A stretch of DNA of 64,000 nucleotides from CBDFGS01 sp965247255 (GCA_965247255.1 CBDFGS010000007.1:1-64000); one strand, 5' to 3'; positions 17,683-27,800 are shown, counted from the stretch's first letter. The notes: generated by a model not told the origin, from the sequence alone. Made by a program: numbers and translations.

Positions 17683-19017
17683 TCAATTCGTGTGGACGAC
17701 CGCTCCCTGCTCCTCTAAGTGGCGCTGCAGTTGGCCGGCATCCACGCTGTGTGGCGAACCGTCGCCCCTGGCGGCGAGCGCGGCGGCAACACCGGCGGCC
17801 TGGCCCATAGCCATGGCGGTCATGTTTACGCGGCTGGAAGCGAGCGCCTCCGGGGTGGCTGAGTGGCAACGCCCCGCCACGACCAGGTTGCGCACGTCCT
17901 GTGGCAGCAGAGTCCTGTAGGGGATATCGTACGCCTTCACGGGGACGTGCTCGTGGAACCCCGACTTGTCCGAGGGATGCATGTCCAGGTACCAGGAACC
18001 GAGGGCGACGACGTCGCTGAAGCGGCGCGTCTCGAGGACGTCGTCGGCAGTCAGCGTATACTCGCCCAAGATGCGCCGCGACTCCCTTGCGCCAACGGAC
18101 GGGCCGCTCATCAGGAAGTGTGATCCGGCAAACTCGGGGAGGGCCTCCTTCCAAAGCTCATACATGGACCAGGCGTCCTCCCGCCCGCCGATCTCCGCCT
18201 GGGTGACCTGCGTGGTCGACGTACTGTTGAACGGAAGCCTCACCGCGTTGAACAGCACCTCTCCCGGAGAGACCGATGTGAGCCAAGGCCCCGCGTAAGT
18301 GCCGAGGCGGCCGGCTTCTTGACCCCCTTTCAGTACCGCCGCGCACTTCTTGGTGAGTACGTACAGCGCTTCGGGACCGTTGGCGACCTCGACTCCCGCG
18401 ACAAGGAAATGGAGGCTCCCCGGCTGCGTAACCTCCCTCATCTCGAAAGGCGCCCCGGCCCACGCGGCCACGTCCGCGTCGCCGGTGCAATCGACCACGA
18501 CCTTCGGCCTGACCGCTGCGAGCCCATCCTTGTTGCCGATAATGACCTCGGCAATGCGAGAGCCGCCGGCCACCGTGTCGAGGACCTTGGTGTGGTATAG
18601 CACGTCCACGCCGCTCTCGGTGAGCATCCGGTCGGCCACCAGCTTGATGCGCTCCACGTTCTTGATGCGAATTGGGAGCTTGGCCGGATGTCGGTCTATC
18701 CTCCCCTGCTCGAGCATGGGCTCGAAGAGGCTGCCGGAGGGGAGGGGAAGCTCGACCACGCCAAGGCGTTCCAGCAGCTCGAGGGCTACGCCTCCGACGA
18801 CGAGCTCCCCTGTCGTCATATCGCACAGGCCGTCGCAGGCCGTGGAGGTGACGGCGGTCAGGAAGCCCCCGGCGAAGCCGAACTGTTCCACGGCCATGGT
18901 CGTGGAACCCGCGCGCGCCGCCGCGATGGCGGCGCCCAGGCCGGCGCAGCCCAGGCCGCACACGAGCACGTCCGGCTCGGCGACCACGGCCAGGCGGCGG
19001 GAGTAGCTCAGCGACAT
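17683..19017 (-). CDS. FAD-dependent oxidoreductase (FAD_oxidored family)
   Basis: A 444-residue flavoprotein. The N-terminal dinucleotide fold has CGLGCAGLGAAIAAARAG (about 21-38) and the ribose-binding acid in MAVEQFG. VVDCTGDADVAAWAGAPF is typical of this family, and the C-terminal FAD loop is VVAGRCHSATPEALASSRV with MGQAAGVAAALA. Members oxidise diverse small organic substrates and many occur in gene sets for degradation of organic acids. The pairing with a PhyH hydroxylase suggests a shared catabolic task, which is inference. Confidence 0.85.
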   Translation of the reverse strand: MSLSYSRRLAVVAEPDVLVCGLGCAGLGAAIAAARAGSTTMAVEQFGFAGGFLTAVTSTACDGLCDMTTGELVVGGVALELLERLGVVELPLPSGSLFEPMLEQGRIDRHPAKLPIRIKNVERIKLVADRMLTESGVDVLYHTKVLDTVAGGSRIAEVIIGNKDGLAAVRPKVVVDCTGDADVAAWAGAPFEMREVTQPGSLHFLVAGVEVANGPEALYVLTKKCAAVLKGGQEAGRLGTYAGPWLTSVSPGEVLFNAVRLPFNSTSTTQVTQAEIGGREDAWSMYELWKEALPEFAGSHFLMSGPSVGARESRRILGEYTLTADDVLETRRFSDVVALGSWYLDMHPSDKSGFHEHVPVKAYDIPYRTLLPQDVRNLVVAGRCHSATPEALASSRVNMTAMAMGQAAGVAAALAARGDGSPHSVDAGQLQRHLEEQGAVVHTN

Positions 19018-19506
19018 CGTCCAGCCTCAGCTATTTGTCTAGATGCCACGACCTTCCGCAGCGGTCTCCATTGCATCGTCGAGTCCCTTTACTCGAGCGG
19101 GCTCACGGCTCGACTGGCTATCAATCAATACATTATGTCACGTGCGTTTGCGCCGACTCCCTCATCCGGCCCTCTGGCTCATTCGGGATAGCGCCGGGGC
19201 TCAATACGGAACGGCGCTTCTGTGCCAGGGCCGGCACCAGCCACGACATCATGTAGCCTTCATACCTGCCTTTGAGACCACCTTCCTTGCCAGACCCTTT
19301 CGCATCAAGGGCGGGCTGGAGAGTGCCGAGAGGCGGCACGCTTGAACTCCCGGCGTTAGTTTTTGATTTATGCAAGAATACGTCCAAGGTTCCGGGCGAC
19401 AGATAAGAGGTAACCGGCTTGACGATGGCAACCTCAGCTGGTACGGAAGAGGCGAAGATTCTCAGGCCGACACGTTGCAAAGCGGCCCGCGGCCTGTAGG
19501 CATTTC
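19018..19506. other. Intergenic region upstream of sigma operon, no gene seen
   Basis: The gap between the divergent FAD oxidoreductase and the ECF sigma gene contains repeat copy B (19168-19257). A frame of 100-115 codons crosses it on each strand, but neither has a Shine-Dalgarno or a recognisable product and both run through the repeat. The last 200 bp probably hold the sigma promoter; no standard -35/-10 pair is evident. Confidence 0.5.
19168..19257 (+). repeat. Dispersed repeat copy B, about 90 bp
   Basis: Shares GGCCCT-TGGCTCATTC, GGGGCTCAATACG, CGGCGCTT, GTGCCAGGG-like and ACGACATCATGTAG blocks with copy A at 13692-13784 (opposite strand). It lies about 250 bp before the sigma-factor gene. 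Confidence 0.65.
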
Positions 19507-20076
19507 ATGATCGAATTCTCCGATGAAGAATTGCTCCTGAGTCTCGCCGCCGGAGAGGTAGACGCTCTGGGCCCGCTGTACGACCGCTATGGACGGCCAG
19601 CCTACTCTGTGGCGTTTCGGGTGCTAGGTGACCGGCAGTCGGCTGAGGACGTCGTCCAAGAGGCGTTTCTCAACGTATGGAGAAGGGCAAAGACATTTGA
19701 CAGCACCCGAGGCACCGCGCGGTCGTGGATTCTATCGGTAATCTACCACCGCACTATAGATGCCCTCCGCTCGCGTCGCGGCCAGGCGAACAGCAGCGTG
19801 ACCCTAGAGGGCGTCTACGAGGTCTCCGGTCCGCCCGACGAAATCTGGCAGAGCGTTGTCCGCCGCTTTCAGAGGGAGGTCATTCGCGGCGCGCTCGCTA
19901 AGATTCCTGGGGACCAGCGTGAAGCCATCGAGCTAGCCTACTTTCAGGGGATGACACACCGGCAAATCGCGGAACAAACGAGCATACCTCTGGGCACAGT
20001 GAAGAGTCGAATTCGCAACGGGATTCAGAAGTTACGCGCGGACCTGGACGACGGAGAAAATCGAGTCTTGAGATGA
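19507..20076 (+). CDS. ECF-type RNA polymerase sigma factor
   Basis: A 189-residue sigma70-family factor without region 1. Region 2 has AYSVAFRVLGDRQSAEDVVQE cut into its typical blocks (LYDRYG, AEDVVQEAFLNVWRRA) and SWILSVIYHRTID. Region 4 (about 125-180) has the helix-turn-helix AYFQGMTHRQIAEQTSIPLG and GTVKSRIRNGIQKLR. It directs polymerase to a specific promoter set when released from its anti-sigma. The next gene overlaps by 4 nt (ATGA) and encodes that anti-sigma. The CHRD-repeat surface protein after it is a likely target. Confidence 0.93.
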   Translation: MIEFSDEELLLSLAAGEVDALGPLYDRYGRPAYSVAFRVLGDRQSAEDVVQEAFLNVWRRAKTFDSTRGTARSWILSVIYHRTIDALRSRRGQANSSVTLEGVYEVSGPPDEIWQSVVRRFQREVIRGALAKIPGDQREAIELAYFQGMTHRQIAEQTSIPLGTVKSRIRNGIQKLRADLDDGENRVLR

Positions 20077-20849
20077 GCGAGCACAGGGACATGGAAGGCC
20101 TCGCGGCCGCCTACGCTCTAGATGCACTGGAGCCAGCGGAGCGCAGGTCGTTCGAGGAACATCTCACGGGATGCGACCCGTGCAGCCGGGACGTCGCGGC
20201 GTTCCAGGACATTACAGGAACGCTGCCCCTCGCTTCTGAGGAGCACGGTCCACCTCGCTACCTTAGGGAGCGCATCCTCGCGCGCGCCAGGGCAGAGGCC
20301 TCAGAGTTGCAACCTAAGCCAGGCTTGAGGGCCACAGTCTCACAGACGATCAATGCTCTTTCCTCCCGAGGGGCCGTCGCAGTCGCGCTTGCCGGGGCCG
20401 TCGTCGTCATCGTCGGCCTCGCCCTTTTGAGCTTGCAGACCCGCTCGGAGCTGGAGACCGCCGAGTCCCAACTACGGAAGACTGAAGAGGCGATACGGAT
20501 TATCGTCTCGGCGGACCGGCGGTGGGAGTTCGAGGGGACCGACGCCCAACCCGATGCTCGCGGTGTGCTTGCCTACTCCGTCGAAGAAAGAGCGGGAAGC
20601 CTGTACGTTTGGGGACTGCCCAGCTCTATCGACGGAACGTACAACGTCTGGACAGTGAAGGACGGCAAGCGGTCACGCGTGGGCGGTTTGTGGGACGCGT
20701 ACGGAGGGCATTGGATAGTCGTATCAGAGGACATCCGGACGTTTGAAGGCTTCGGCGTCACGCTCATATCAGGCGCCGGCGCGACAGCACAGAAGATTGA
20801 CCTTATAGACGTGCAGTTCCCCGCCGACAACCCCATCCCTCCGCCCTGA
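20073..20849 (+). CDS. Membrane anti-sigma factor, RskA/anti-sigma-K type
   Basis: A 258-residue protein. The N-terminal cytosolic part (1-80) binds the sigma factor and shows the zinc-finger remnant FEEHLTGCDPCSRDV. One membrane helix lies at about 92-115 (VAVALAGAVVVIVGLALLSLQ region). The outer domain has the RskA-like YVWGLP...YNVWTVKDGKRSRVGGL pattern ending ITLISGAGATAQ-like. Its ATG overlaps the sigma stop, so the two proteins are made in proportion. Release presumably follows regulated proteolysis, as known for the family. Confidence 0.88.
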   Translation: MSEHRDMEGLAAAYALDALEPAERRSFEEHLTGCDPCSRDVAAFQDITGTLPLASEEHGPPRYLRERILARARAEASELQPKPGLRATVSQTINALSSRGAVAVALAGAVVVIVGLALLSLQTRSELETAESQLRKTEEAIRIIVSADRRWEFEGTDAQPDARGVLAYSVEERAGSLYVWGLPSSIDGTYNVWTVKDGKRSRVGGLWDAYGGHWIVVSEDIRTFEGFGVTLISGAGATAQKIDLIDVQFPADNPIPPP

Positions 20850-21139
20850 TCCAAACTACTGTCCCCGCCGTAAGGCATTACTGACCCTGCGCGACTCGTC
20901 ACGAATCGATGTAGGGCATCACTCTCTTTCGCCCTCTGGTTAGCAGGTACTACTCTGCGTGGCTTTTGATATCCGCCGACCATTTTTGTTGGCGGCCCGG
21001 GATTCGCGTTCGCCTTCGCTCGCGAGTCCTAGATGACGGAGCGGGATTTCGGGTAGCTCTGCAGTCTATTCGCCTTCGCCTTAACGCAGGCGACCGACTG
21101 GACGTGCATACAAAACGCGGCTTGAGGAGGCCAACGACG

Positions 21140-22711
21140 ATGAAGAAGCTTTTATCTCTTGTAACTCTAGCATTAATAATCGGTGCGGCCGGCTCGTTGA
21201 TACCGAGTGAGGCCAGGGCCCAGTCGTCGGGTGAGGCCGTGGTGATCGTTCTGAACGAGCAGAGCGCCTCGGGCCAGACGGGTGTCGCCGTGCTCAGCGC
21301 GGTGGGCGCGCAGACCCAGGTGACGCTGACGCTGCTCGAGGGCGCCATGCTGACCGGGAGCGTGCATATCCACTCGGGCTCGTGCGGCCCGGACCAGCTC
21401 GGCGGGGTTGTTTACCCACTCACGAGCTTCGTAGGCGGCGCAGGCACATCCGAAACGACGGTGGATGCCGATCTGGAAAGCCTGCGAACCGGTAACTTTG
21501 CGATCAACACCCACAGGAGCGGAGCGGGGGGCACGTACACCACCTGCGGGAACATCCCGGTAGAAGCGGATTCGGTCACCATCGCTCTGGGGGAGCAGAA
21601 CTCCTCAGGGCAGACCGGGTGGGCCTCGCTCACAACGCGCGGCGGCGGGACCGAGGTGGCGCTCTGGGTCGGAGAGGGCACCGTAGAGTCTGAGCTCGTC
21701 CACATCCACTCAGGCTCGTGTGGCAACGACACCCTCGGCGGGGTCGTGCACGGGCTTACTAGCATCGCAAGCGGAATCTCCGCCTCTATGGTTGACGCCA
21801 CCCTCTCCAGCCTGCGAGCTGGTGGGATGGCGGTCAACTCGCACCAGAGCGGTTCCCCCGGCACGTACACTACGTGCGGCAACATCCCTCCTGGCGCATC
21901 AGACGCGACTTTGATCGCGTTGGCGGAGCAGAACAGCTCCGGCCAGTCAGGATGGGCCAGTCTCACGGCCAGGGGAGACCAGACCGTGGTGCTGCTGAGC
22001 CTTGGAGAGGGCACGATGCAGACCGAGCTGGTGCATATACACACCGGCACCTGTGGCGACAACCTGGGCGGCGTGGCTCACGGACTGACCAGCTTCGTCG
22101 GCGGCTCAGGCTTCTCGGCTAAGGTAGTCGACGCGTCGCTGAGCAGTCTGAGGTCAGGCGGCTTCGCCATCAACTCGCACAGGAGCGGGTCGCCCGGCAC
22201 GTACACAAGCTGCGGCAACATCCCGAAGGCGAGCGACACCGTGACCATCGCGTTGAGGGAACAGAGCTCGTCTGGGCAGAGCGGTTGGGCTACGCTGACC
22301 AGCCGTGGCGCGGTAACCGAGGTTGTGTTGAGCCAGGCCCCGGGCGCCCTGGAGTCGGAGTCGGTCCACATCCACAACGGCAGCTGCGGCAACTCGCTCG
22401 GTGGAGTCGCCTACGGACTCACCAAGATCTCTGGCAGGGCCTCGGCGAGTACGGTTAGTGCGGGATTGGAAGGCTTGCGCACCGGGCAATTCGCCATCAA
22501 CTCTCACAAGAAGGGCGAGGGCGGAGTTTACACGACGTGCGGTAACATACCCGTCTCGCTGCAGGGCGTATCTAACATAGGCACCATGGTCGCTCTTCCC
22601 GCAACTGGCGACACGGGGCTTGACCGCCTTGCGCTGGCCACATTGCTCCTCGGCTTCGGACTCTTTGCCGGCGGCGCCGCGCTCGTCCGAGGATTGCGGC
22701 GGGCTGGCTAG
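21140..22711 (+). CDS. Secreted four-repeat CHRD-like protein with LPATG sortase signal
   Basis: A 523-residue surface protein. ATG 21140 is supported by GAGGAGG upstream; the open frame before it is non-coding. A signal peptide (1-29, ending EARAQ) is followed by four tandem units of about 110-118 residues. Each has LxEQxSSGQxGWAxL, a HIHxGxC block, LGGVxxGLTS, SLRxGxFAINxH and GTYTxCGNIP, with two conserved cysteines and several histidines per unit. This resembles CHRD domains. The C-terminus is LPATGDTG, a hydrophobic stretch of about 20 residues and RGLRRAG: a classical sortase cell-wall sorting signal. It sits 290 bp behind the ECF sigma/anti-sigma pair (nothing else is seen in that gap) and 35 bp before IS copy 2. 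The function of the repeats is unknown. Confidence 0.85.
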   Translation: MKKLLSLVTLALIIGAAGSLIPSEARAQSSGEAVVIVLNEQSASGQTGVAVLSAVGAQTQVTLTLLEGAMLTGSVHIHSGSCGPDQLGGVVYPLTSFVGGAGTSETTVDADLESLRTGNFAINTHRSGAGGTYTTCGNIPVEADSVTIALGEQNSSGQTGWASLTTRGGGTEVALWVGEGTVESELVHIHSGSCGNDTLGGVVHGLTSIASGISASMVDATLSSLRAGGMAVNSHQSGSPGTYTTCGNIPPGASDATLIALAEQNSSGQSGWASLTARGDQTVVLLSLGEGTMQTELVHIHTGTCGDNLGGVAHGLTSFVGGSGFSAKVVDASLSSLRSGGFAINSHRSGSPGTYTSCGNIPKASDTVTIALREQSSSGQSGWATLTSRGAVTEVVLSQAPGALESESVHIHNGSCGNSLGGVAYGLTKISGRASASTVSAGLEGLRTGQFAINSHKKGEGGVYTTCGNIPVSLQGVSNIGTMVALPATGDTGLDRLALATLLLGFGLFAGGAALVRGLRRAG

Positions 22712-22746
22712 ATGAGAATGGCGTGATACGCAAGACCAAGGCGTAA

Positions 22747-24451
22747 GCCCGAATCCACCGAAGGACGTCCTTGGGGACAGCCCTTGAAGAAGCCAGCGGG
22801 TGCTCCTCTGAATCTGGGATAATGGTTTTGGAACAGAAACCCGCCCGGAAACAAGGAGCACCCAATAGATGCTGCCACAGAACAAACCCGACCGTATCCG
22901 CATCCTCTTTGACGACCATCGCCTGGTGGCCAATGCCGGCCTGCTCCTGCCGGCCACCCTAGCCCGGCACCTGGGCCTGCGGGAACTCGTCGACCATCAC
23001 CTTGACCTCGGCGGAGCGCCGGGACGGGCGAACACTGGGGACAAGATGCTGACGCTGGTCGCTTCCGCGCTGGCAGGCGGCGACTGCATCGACGACGCCG
23101 ATGCGCTGCGCGCTGGTGGGACGGTTGGTGTTCTAGGCTGCGTGGTCAAGGCGCCATCCACCCTGGGGACCTTCCTGCGCAGCTTCCGGTGGGGGCATGT
23201 CCGTCAACTCGACCGCGTGAGCCGCCAGTTGTTGGCCCGGGCCTGGGCCGCTGGGGCCGGACCCGGCGACTCGCCCCTGACCATCGACCTGGACTCGACC
23301 ATCTGCGAGACCTATGGACTGGCCAAGGAGGGAGCGCGCCACCACGGCTATACCGGCGCCCGCGGCTATCACCCGCTGCTGGCCATTGCCGCCGGCACCG
23401 GCGAGGTGCTGATGTCCCGGCTGCGCGAGGGCCGGGCCAACACCGCCCGTGGCGCCGCCCACTTCCTGCGTGAGACGGTGGGGCGGGTGCGCTACGGCGG
23501 GGCCAGGGGACAACTCACGGTGCGGGCCGACAGCGGCTTCTACGCCCACACTGTCGTTGCCGCCTGCCGGGAAATGGATGTCCGCTTCTCTATCACCATC
23601 CGCCAGCGCGCCAGGCTGCGGGATCTGATCGAGGCGATACCAGAGGAGGACTGGACTCCCATTCCCTACTGGATGGACGGCGCCGCCGATGTCGCCGAGA
23701 CGACTTACACCCCGTTCCAGACCAAGCCGGACGCCGCGCCGGTGCGGCTCATTGTCCGGCGGGTGAAGCCGACGCCCGGTTCCCAGCTCGCCCTCTTCGC
23801 CAGATACAGCTATCACGCCTTCATCACCGACCGCGATGGGGAGACGCTGGAACTGGAGGCCGATCATCGCCGCCACGCCGAGGTCGAGAACGCCATACGC
23901 GACCTCAAGTACGGCGTCGGGCTGAACCACATGCCGTCGGCGCGCTTCGCCGCCAACGGCGCCTGGCTGGCGGTCCAGGTGATGGCGCATAACCTGGCCC
24001 GCTGGACGGCGCGGATTGGTCTGGGCGAGCGGACCGTGATCACCAAGACCCTCAGGCGGCGGGTCTTCGCTCTGGTGGGACGGATCACCCGCTCGGCGCG
24101 CCGCCTCACTTTGCATCTCCCCCGGCGCTGGCCTTGGGAAACCCAGTTCACTCGCGCCTTGGCCCGGCTGCAAGCCATTCCGTTCCCGGCCTGACGGCCA
24201 GCCTGCAACTGACCCAACGTCCCCGCAATCTCGCGCCACCCCGGTCGCGAGAGTCCCCTGCTGCGTATCCTCTCGCCTTCCCGCGCATCGCAACTCCCGC
24301 ATAGGGCCTTAGGGGCCCTGTGCGGCCACTGAAGACCGCCCGCCGGCCTCCCATCTACCCCAAGACCCCAGGCCATCTCCCCTGTAGCTCCCTCACCCAC
24401 CCCCTTCCGCTGCCCTCACGCCGTCCATCGGTGTCCTTCGGTGGATTCGGG
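22747..24451 (+). mobile_element. IS1380-family insertion sequence, copy 2
   Basis: Same 1,705-bp element as at 3083-4787, opposite orientation. Terminal repeats lie at 22748-22766 and, inverted, 24433-24451. Its 4-bp target duplication is GTAA (22743-22746 and 24452-24455), different from copy 1, so the two copies arrived separately. It landed just after the CHRD protein stop and leaves that gene complete. Confidence 0.93.
22869..24194 (+). CDS. IS1380-family transposase (DDE), second copy
   Basis: Residue-for-residue the same 441-residue DDE transposase as at 3340-4665, with D140/D142, D221 and E340 intact and a Shine-Dalgarno AAGGAG about 11 bp upstream. About 257 bp of non-coding IS DNA follows before the right terminal repeat. 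Both copies look competent to transpose. Confidence 0.93.
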   Translation: MLPQNKPDRIRILFDDHRLVANAGLLLPATLARHLGLRELVDHHLDLGGAPGRANTGDKMLTLVASALAGGDCIDDADALRAGGTVGVLGCVVKAPSTLGTFLRSFRWGHVRQLDRVSRQLLARAWAAGAGPGDSPLTIDLDSTICETYGLAKEGARHHGYTGARGYHPLLAIAAGTGEVLMSRLREGRANTARGAAHFLRETVGRVRYGGARGQLTVRADSGFYAHTVVAACREMDVRFSITIRQRARLRDLIEAIPEEDWTPIPYWMDGAADVAETTYTPFQTKPDAAPVRLIVRRVKPTPGSQLALFARYSYHAFITDRDGETLELEADHRRHAEVENAIRDLKYGVGLNHMPSARFAANGAWLAVQVMAHNLARWTARIGLGERTVITKTLRRRVFALVGRITRSARRLTLHLPRRWPWETQFTRALARLQAIPFPA

Positions 24452-24865
24452 GTAAAGCAGAAACTCTCGGCGTAACTTAAGGAACTTGAGGCGCGTGCCA
24501 CGGCGAGCCAAGTCTCGCGGTCGGCACGCGCCTCACTCTTTGGCTGACTCTCCGGCGCGTTCTCCTCCTCTACCTCTAGCTCCCTCCCGCAAGGCGAGGA
24601 GTTAGGACGGGCTATCTCCCCTCGCCGAAGCTGGAGACCTGACGGGCGATTCGTGTCCCGATGACTATTGCGCAGCCCGAGCACTAATGTTCTATAATAT
24701 GGCGTGCCGGGGTCGCCAAAGGTGGCGACCGTGGGTTCGCCAAAAGGTGGCGACCGTGGGTTCGCCAAAAGGTGGCGACCGTGGGTTCGCCAAAATGTAG
24801 CGACCGTGGGTTCGCTATATAATCACCACAAGTAGTCAGGCTCACGGGCTTACCTCAGTACAACC
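24452..24865. other. lhr upstream region with tandem repeats, no gene seen
   Basis: From the IS end to the helicase start no frame is credible. A consensus -10 TATAAT at 24693-24698 (possible -35 TTGCGC at 24668-24673, 19-bp spacer) precedes the repeat array at 24711-24820. A second TATAAT at 24818-24823 arises at the end of the last unit. The helicase ATG has no obvious Shine-Dalgarno. Confidence 0.5.
24711..24820 (+). repeat. 25-bp tandem repeats with LexA-like dyads
   Basis: Three identical 25-bp units (24721-24745, 24746-24770, 24771-24795), one diverged unit (24796-24820) and a 10-bp partial at 24711-24720. Each full unit reads GGTGGCGACC-GTGGG-TTCGCCAAAA and contains the dyad TGGCGA/TCGCCA. 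CGACCGTGGGTTCG inside it matches the Gram-positive LexA box CGAACRNRYGTTCG at 12 of 14 positions. The array ends about 45 bp before the helicase gene. Confidence 0.85.
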
Positions 24866-27800
24866 ATGCCCCTCTCGCGCTTCCATCCCTTAGTGCAATC
24901 CTGGTTCCAGGAGCGGTTCCAGGCCCCCACCGACGCCCAGGCCCAGGGCTGGCCCGCCATAGCTCAGGGCCGCCATACGCTCATAGCCGCCCCGACCGGC
25001 TCGGGGAAGACCCTAGCCGCTTTCCTCACCTGCCTGGACGGCCTGGTACGTGAGGGGTTGAACGGCGGACTTCCGGACCGCACCGAGGTCGTCTACGTCT
25101 CTCCCCTCAAGGCGCTCTCCAACGATATCGAGCGAAACCTCTCGGCGCCGCTATCTGAGATCAGGGCCCGAGCGGAAAGCGCTGGTACGCCCCTGCCCGA
25201 GATCAGGGTCGGCGTCCGGACTGGAGACACCCCGGCGAGCGAGCGACAGCGGATGGCGAAGCGCCCTCCGCACGTCCTGATAACAACCCCTGAGTCTCTG
25301 TACATCCTCCTAACGTCGGAGAGCGGGCGCAAGGCCCTTCGTAGCACCCGGACGCTGATCCTCGACGAGCTGCACGCGGTGGCGCCGAACAAGCGCGGCG
25401 CCCACCTCAGCCTGTCCGTCGAGCGCCTTTGCGCTCTCGCCGACGGGCCTATAACGCGCATTGGCCTCTCGGCGACGCAAAGGCCGATCGACGAGGTCGC
25501 CCGGTTCCTTGTGGGGAGTGACGCGATCTCGGACGACGGCGAGGCCGACTGCGTCGTCGTGGACACGGGCCACGCTCGCGCTATGGACCTCGCCCTGGAG
25601 CTAACAGAGGACGAGCTCGGGCCGATTGCCACACACGAGCAGTGGGACCGCGTCCTCGACCGGATCGCCGACCTGGTGAAGAGCCACGATACCACGCTGC
25701 TGTTCGTGAACACCCGCAGGCTGGTCGAGCGGCTCGCCCACCAGCTCTCCGGGCGGCTCGGAGAGGAATCCGTGGTAGCGCATCACGGGAGCCTCTCGCA
25801 GGAGCGGCGCCACGACGCCGAAGAGCGGCTCAAGCACGGACGGGTCAAGGTGTGCGTAGCAACCTCGTCGCTGGAGCTTGGTATCGACGTAGGATTCATC
25901 GACCTGGTGTGCCAGGTCGGGTCGCCACGTTCTATAGGGCTATTGATTCAACGCGTCGGGCGCTCCGGCCACTTCCTGGGCGGCATGCCCAAGGGCAGGC
26001 TGTTCCCGCTCACGCGCGACGAGCTCATCGAGTGCCTCGGGCTGATCAGGGGGTACCGCCTCGGCAATCTCGACTCCCTCTCGATTCCGCCTTGGCCGCT
26101 CGACGTACTGGCGCAGCAGTCGGTAGCCGAGTGCGCTTCGAGGGAGTGGGACGAGGACGCGCTGTTCGAGCTCTGGCGCGGGGCCTACCCGTACCGAGCG
26201 CTGCCCAGAGAGAAGTACGACAGCGTGTTGGAGACGCTATCCCGGGGCGTGGCGCCGCGAGACGGGCGCAGAACAGCCTACCTGCACCGCGACGGCGTGA
26301 ACCACCGGCTCCGGGGCCGCCGCGGAGCACGGCTTGCAGCGCTTACCAACGCCGGCGCTATCCCCGACAACGCCGATTACGACGTGATCGCCGAGCCGGA
26401 CAATACCTTCGTCGGCTCGGTGAACGAGGACTTTGCGATCGAGAGCATGCGCGGCGACGTGTTTCTCCTCGGGAACACGCCCTGGAAGATCAGGAGAGTG
26501 GAGCGCAGCGCCGTCCGGGTAGAAGACGCGAGGGGTCAAGCGCCGACGATCCCGTTCTGGCTGGGGGAGGCTCCCGGCCGTACGACGGAGCTCTCGAACG
26601 AAGTAACAGCCGTCCGCGACGGACTCCACCAGCGGATCGAGTCCGGCGACGGGCCGCAGTGGCTCATGGACGAGCTGGGCGTGTCCCGTGATGCAGCCGA
26701 GCAGGCGGCCGCCTACGTCGCAGAGGGGGTGCGAATCCTCGGCACCGTCCCGACCAAAAAGCGGATCGTCGCGGAGCGATTCTTCGACGAGTCGGGCGGC
26801 ATGCAGCTCGTCATACATTCGCCCCTCGGCTCCATGATCAACCGCGCCTGGGGTATGGCGCTCCGGAAGGAGATCTGCCGCACTTTCGACTTCGAGCTGC
26901 AGGCGGCCGCCACCGAGGACGGCATCAACCTGTCCCTCGGGCCATCGCTCTCGTTCGCGCTCGAGGAGACCTTTCGATACGTTCCCCCGGCCAAGGTCGA
27001 GAAGGTGCTCACGCAGGCCGTGCTCCAGGCGCCGCTGTTCGGAATCAGATGGCGGTGGGACGCCTCGCGGTCTCTGGCCCTGCTGCGTTTTTCGGGCGGC
27101 CGGAAGGTCCCGTTGCCTATTCAGAGGATGCGGTCCGACGACCTGCTGGCCTCAGTCTTCCCCGCCCAGGTGATGTGCCAGGACAACTCCCCGCCGGGTG
27201 ACGTCGAAGTGCCCGATCACCCCCTGGTCTTCGAAACCATGCGGGACTGTCTGAACGAGGCCATGGACGTCGACGGCCTCAGGGCTGTGCTCGAAGAGAT
27301 CGAGCGAGGCGAGATCGAGGTCTTGGCCCGGGACACGACCCAGCCGTCGGTGTTCAGCCACCAGATCCTGAACGCCGCGCCGTACGCGTTCCTGGATGAC
27401 GCCCCGTTGGAGGAGCGACGCTCCCGCGCCGTCGCACTGCGGCGCGCCCTTCCCGAGGACGAGCGCGACCTCGGCTCGCTGGACGCCGTCGCGCTGGATA
27501 ACGCGGCGCAGGGAGCCTGGCCGTTAGTGCGCGACGCCGACGAGCTTCACGACGCTCTGCTCACCCTGGGCATCCTACCGCAGCAGGACCTCGGTAAAGG
27601 CTCGCCGGAGGATGAGCAGCCTCGATGGGAGAAGTGGCTGCAGGACCTGATCGACGCCGGACGTGCCGTGCGGGCGCACTACCGCGAAGAGCGTATCGGT
27701 GAGGACCGAGTCGCCTTGGTCGCCACCGAGTCGGTCCCGCTGGTGTCGTCCGCCCTGCCGGACGCGCGCTTCGAGCCCACTCCTCTCGTTATCACCGCAG

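Noticed and set aside
19133..19480. 115-codon minus-strand frame before the sigma gene
   Set aside because: It reads through the dispersed repeat, has no ribosome site and no recognisable product.
3083..24451. Composite transposon formed by the two IS1380 copies
   Set aside because: Each copy has its own 4-bp duplication (TAAT, GTAA). A unit that moved as a whole would share one duplication at its outer ends.
24711..24820. CRISPR array
   Set aside because: The 25-bp units are directly adjacent with no unique spacers, and no cas gene is in the window.
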